A stretch of DNA of 64,000 bases from Rheum nobile. Its lineage: Eukaryota; Streptophyta; Magnoliopsida; Caryophyllales; Polygonaceae. Under the pieces are notes generated by a model, which saw nothing but the letters and a program-made list of their open reading frames with translations, had not been told where the DNA came from and did no database searches. Within the stretch, counting starts at the first letter, position 1. Each line of letters begins with the position of its first letter. Where the stretch lies: assembly GCA_027886185.1 (NCBI GenBank), contig WOAB01000619.1:4960001-5024000 (forward strand). Direction: 5' to 3'. The translations under genes and the position numbers were made by a program. Shown here piece by piece: positions 62,521 to 64,000 of the stretch.

Positions 62521-64000
62521 TTAGGCTCTTGTGAAACATTCTATTAGGATAAAATGAGTGTACAAATTTAGGGCGTTGGATGAGAAAAGGATAGATGGAT
62601 GAGATTTGATTTGGAGGGTTCCAAATCTGGCTGGTGGAATCAACCACACCAGATTGCCTCATATGCAAGATTTATGGGATTTGATTTTACCCAAAATATT
62701 TCCATAATCAACTACATTTGGAACTTCCTCTTTCACTCTCCTCTCTAGTGTGTCTCTCTCCATCGTCTCAACCTCCATTGACTCCTTCACTAGAGCTTCT
62801 CGTCGTTGTCTCGCCATCGACTCGCCGCAACCACCGTCTCCGTCTTTCTTCTAGTAAAGGCCGTCGTCGTCTCCATGTTCGTCTCCCCAGAAAGGGTATT
62901 CGTGAAAACCCTAAAATTCGTTCAAGTTCTTATACAATATTTTTGTTTAATGTCGCAAGTTTTTTCTTCAAATAACTCGAACGATATGCGAGAGAGACAA
63001 ACGGAGGCGCTGGAGACCTCTCTCTCTCGCTCTAGAAGTTCAACTGTCCTCCATTGAAACGACTCCTCAAGCTCCAAACATGTCTCTCTCGCACCGAACA
63101 TCGTCGACTTCCCTCAAGTTAAACCGTTCACCAACCGCAAATCTCAACAAAAAAAAGGTACAAATTTCCCGATTTGATTTTGTTCTTTTTTATTAAAACA
63201 TCTGCGATATTTTGATTTCCCGGGTTGAGTTTTTTCGTTTTGAGTTTGTTCCATTCGACCATCCATCCTTTCGTTTTGAGATTGTCCTTTCGATCATCCA
63301 TCCTTTTGATTTTTCGGTTGAATTTTGGGCATGTAATGAGTAACACGTTCGATTTTGGTACAGATTAGGTGATTTTGGTTTTGAGATTTGATGAATTTTT
63401 TGATTATAGGTTTAATTGAGAGACAATAGTTTGGTTATGATATTCAAGGATGAATTTCTTGATATTGAGAGTCACGCTTGATATGATATTCATGTATATG
63501 ATATTCAATTTTATGGATTTGATATTCACGCATCATGGTTTGATATGCAAAATGTATATTTTGCCCAAATCCTCCATTTATACGCATTGTCTTCAACCTC
63601 CAAGTGATTTTGATTCAAACTTCTAGTATCTTAGATGTTTTAATCAAATTGAAAAATTGTGTTATTGTTGTTTTAACTATTTTGCAATTGATATTCAAAT
63701 TGTATGATGTGATATTCATACAACTTGATTTGATATCCATGTTGGATGTAGGTTTCATGCTTTGAGTAGTTGATATTCATGTCGTGTAATGTGATATTCA
63801 TGTTAATGTTGTTGATATTCATGTTGGATCAGTTTTTGGTATTTTGTTGGTGTTGTTTCTACTATTTGCAATTGGTATTCAAATTGTTTGATGTGATATT
63901 CATACAAATGTTTTTGATGTAGGTTTCATGCTGTGAGTAGTTGATATTCAAATTGTACGATTTGATATGCACAATAATTTCGTTGATATTCATGTTGGAT
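62509..64000 (+). mobile_element. Second member of the inverted-repeat MULE-like family, cut by the window end
   Basis: The sequence after the (TA)n has TCTTGTGAAAC, GGATAAAATGAGTGTACA and GGGCGTTGGATGA in the order of the ends at 24269 and 34060. A CT-rich leader (62730-62800) and GATATTCA arrays from about 63440 to the window end follow. One arm is present; the centre and other arm lie outside. Confidence 0.5.
63440..64000 (+). repeat. GATATTCA array, third occurrence
   Basis: At least a dozen GATATTCA(T/A) words, with TTGATATTCATGTTGGAT repeated several times. Confidence 0.75.

Overview
This is a 64 kb window of nuclear DNA from a flowering plant, almost certainly a eudicot. The evidence is one intron-containing host gene for a chloroplast-targeted pentatricopeptide-repeat protein (PGR3 type) in a sea of plant transposable elements: a CRM-like Ty3/gypsy element, a Cassandra TRIM, a CACTA element, MULE-type elements with a plant mobile domain and an OTU protease, Helitron-like ends and LINE remnants. 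The PGR3 protein looks most like Lamiales homologues to me, but that is memory and not a search.

Left part (1-16.5 kb). The window opens inside an LTR lying in minus orientation (to 1043). A GRF-zinc-finger transposon fragment follows (about 1050-2670), edged by short ACGTAACGT-type palindromes. Next is a TIR transposon (about 3155-4080) carrying a captured SWIB-domain exon, then an AT-rich pile of Helitron-like 5' ends (4258-8207). A large composite Mutator-like element (about 8318-16481) comes next. It carries a proline-rich plant-mobile-domain ORF, a second GRF-zinc-finger pseudogene, two unknown ORFs and a five-exon FAR1/MULE transposase fused to an OTU cysteine-protease domain. It is studded with about twenty copies of a GC-rich palindrome that also builds long hairpins.

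Host gene (16.5-21.4 kb). The PGR3 gene starts within 0.7 kb of the end of that element. Coding exons are 17085-17233 and 17915-21031; the first coding exon was not found.

Middle (22-34.3 kb). A MITE and a decayed LINE precede an inverted-repeat MULE-like element (24269-34060) with a 9-10 bp target duplication, sitting in the first 20 bp of a Helitron-like element. It is split by a young, complete CRM-like retrotransposon (25797-33300; 822 bp LTRs, about 10 differences, TSD AGTTA, intact 1728-residue Gag-Pol).

Right nest (35.6-56.8 kb). A non-coding LTR element (LTRs 35591-36827 and 46054-56840) has been hit at least three times. A complete Cassandra TRIM with 5S-rRNA-derived LTRs (36204-36717) lies in its left LTR. 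A CACTA element (36918-43391) with a captured tRNA pseudouridine synthase gene lies in its interior. A second CRM-like element (46082-56140) lies in its right LTR and is itself split by a solo LTR (51838-53295). Removing the insertions leaves two LTRs of about 720 bp.

Right end (56.8-64 kb). There is a small TIR element, a 5'-truncated LINE (59065-60888), reverse-orientation Helitron-like fragments, and the start of another member of the inverted-repeat family with GATATTCA arrays.

All reading frames, splice sites and counts were read by eye. Family names rest on motifs recognised in the translations.
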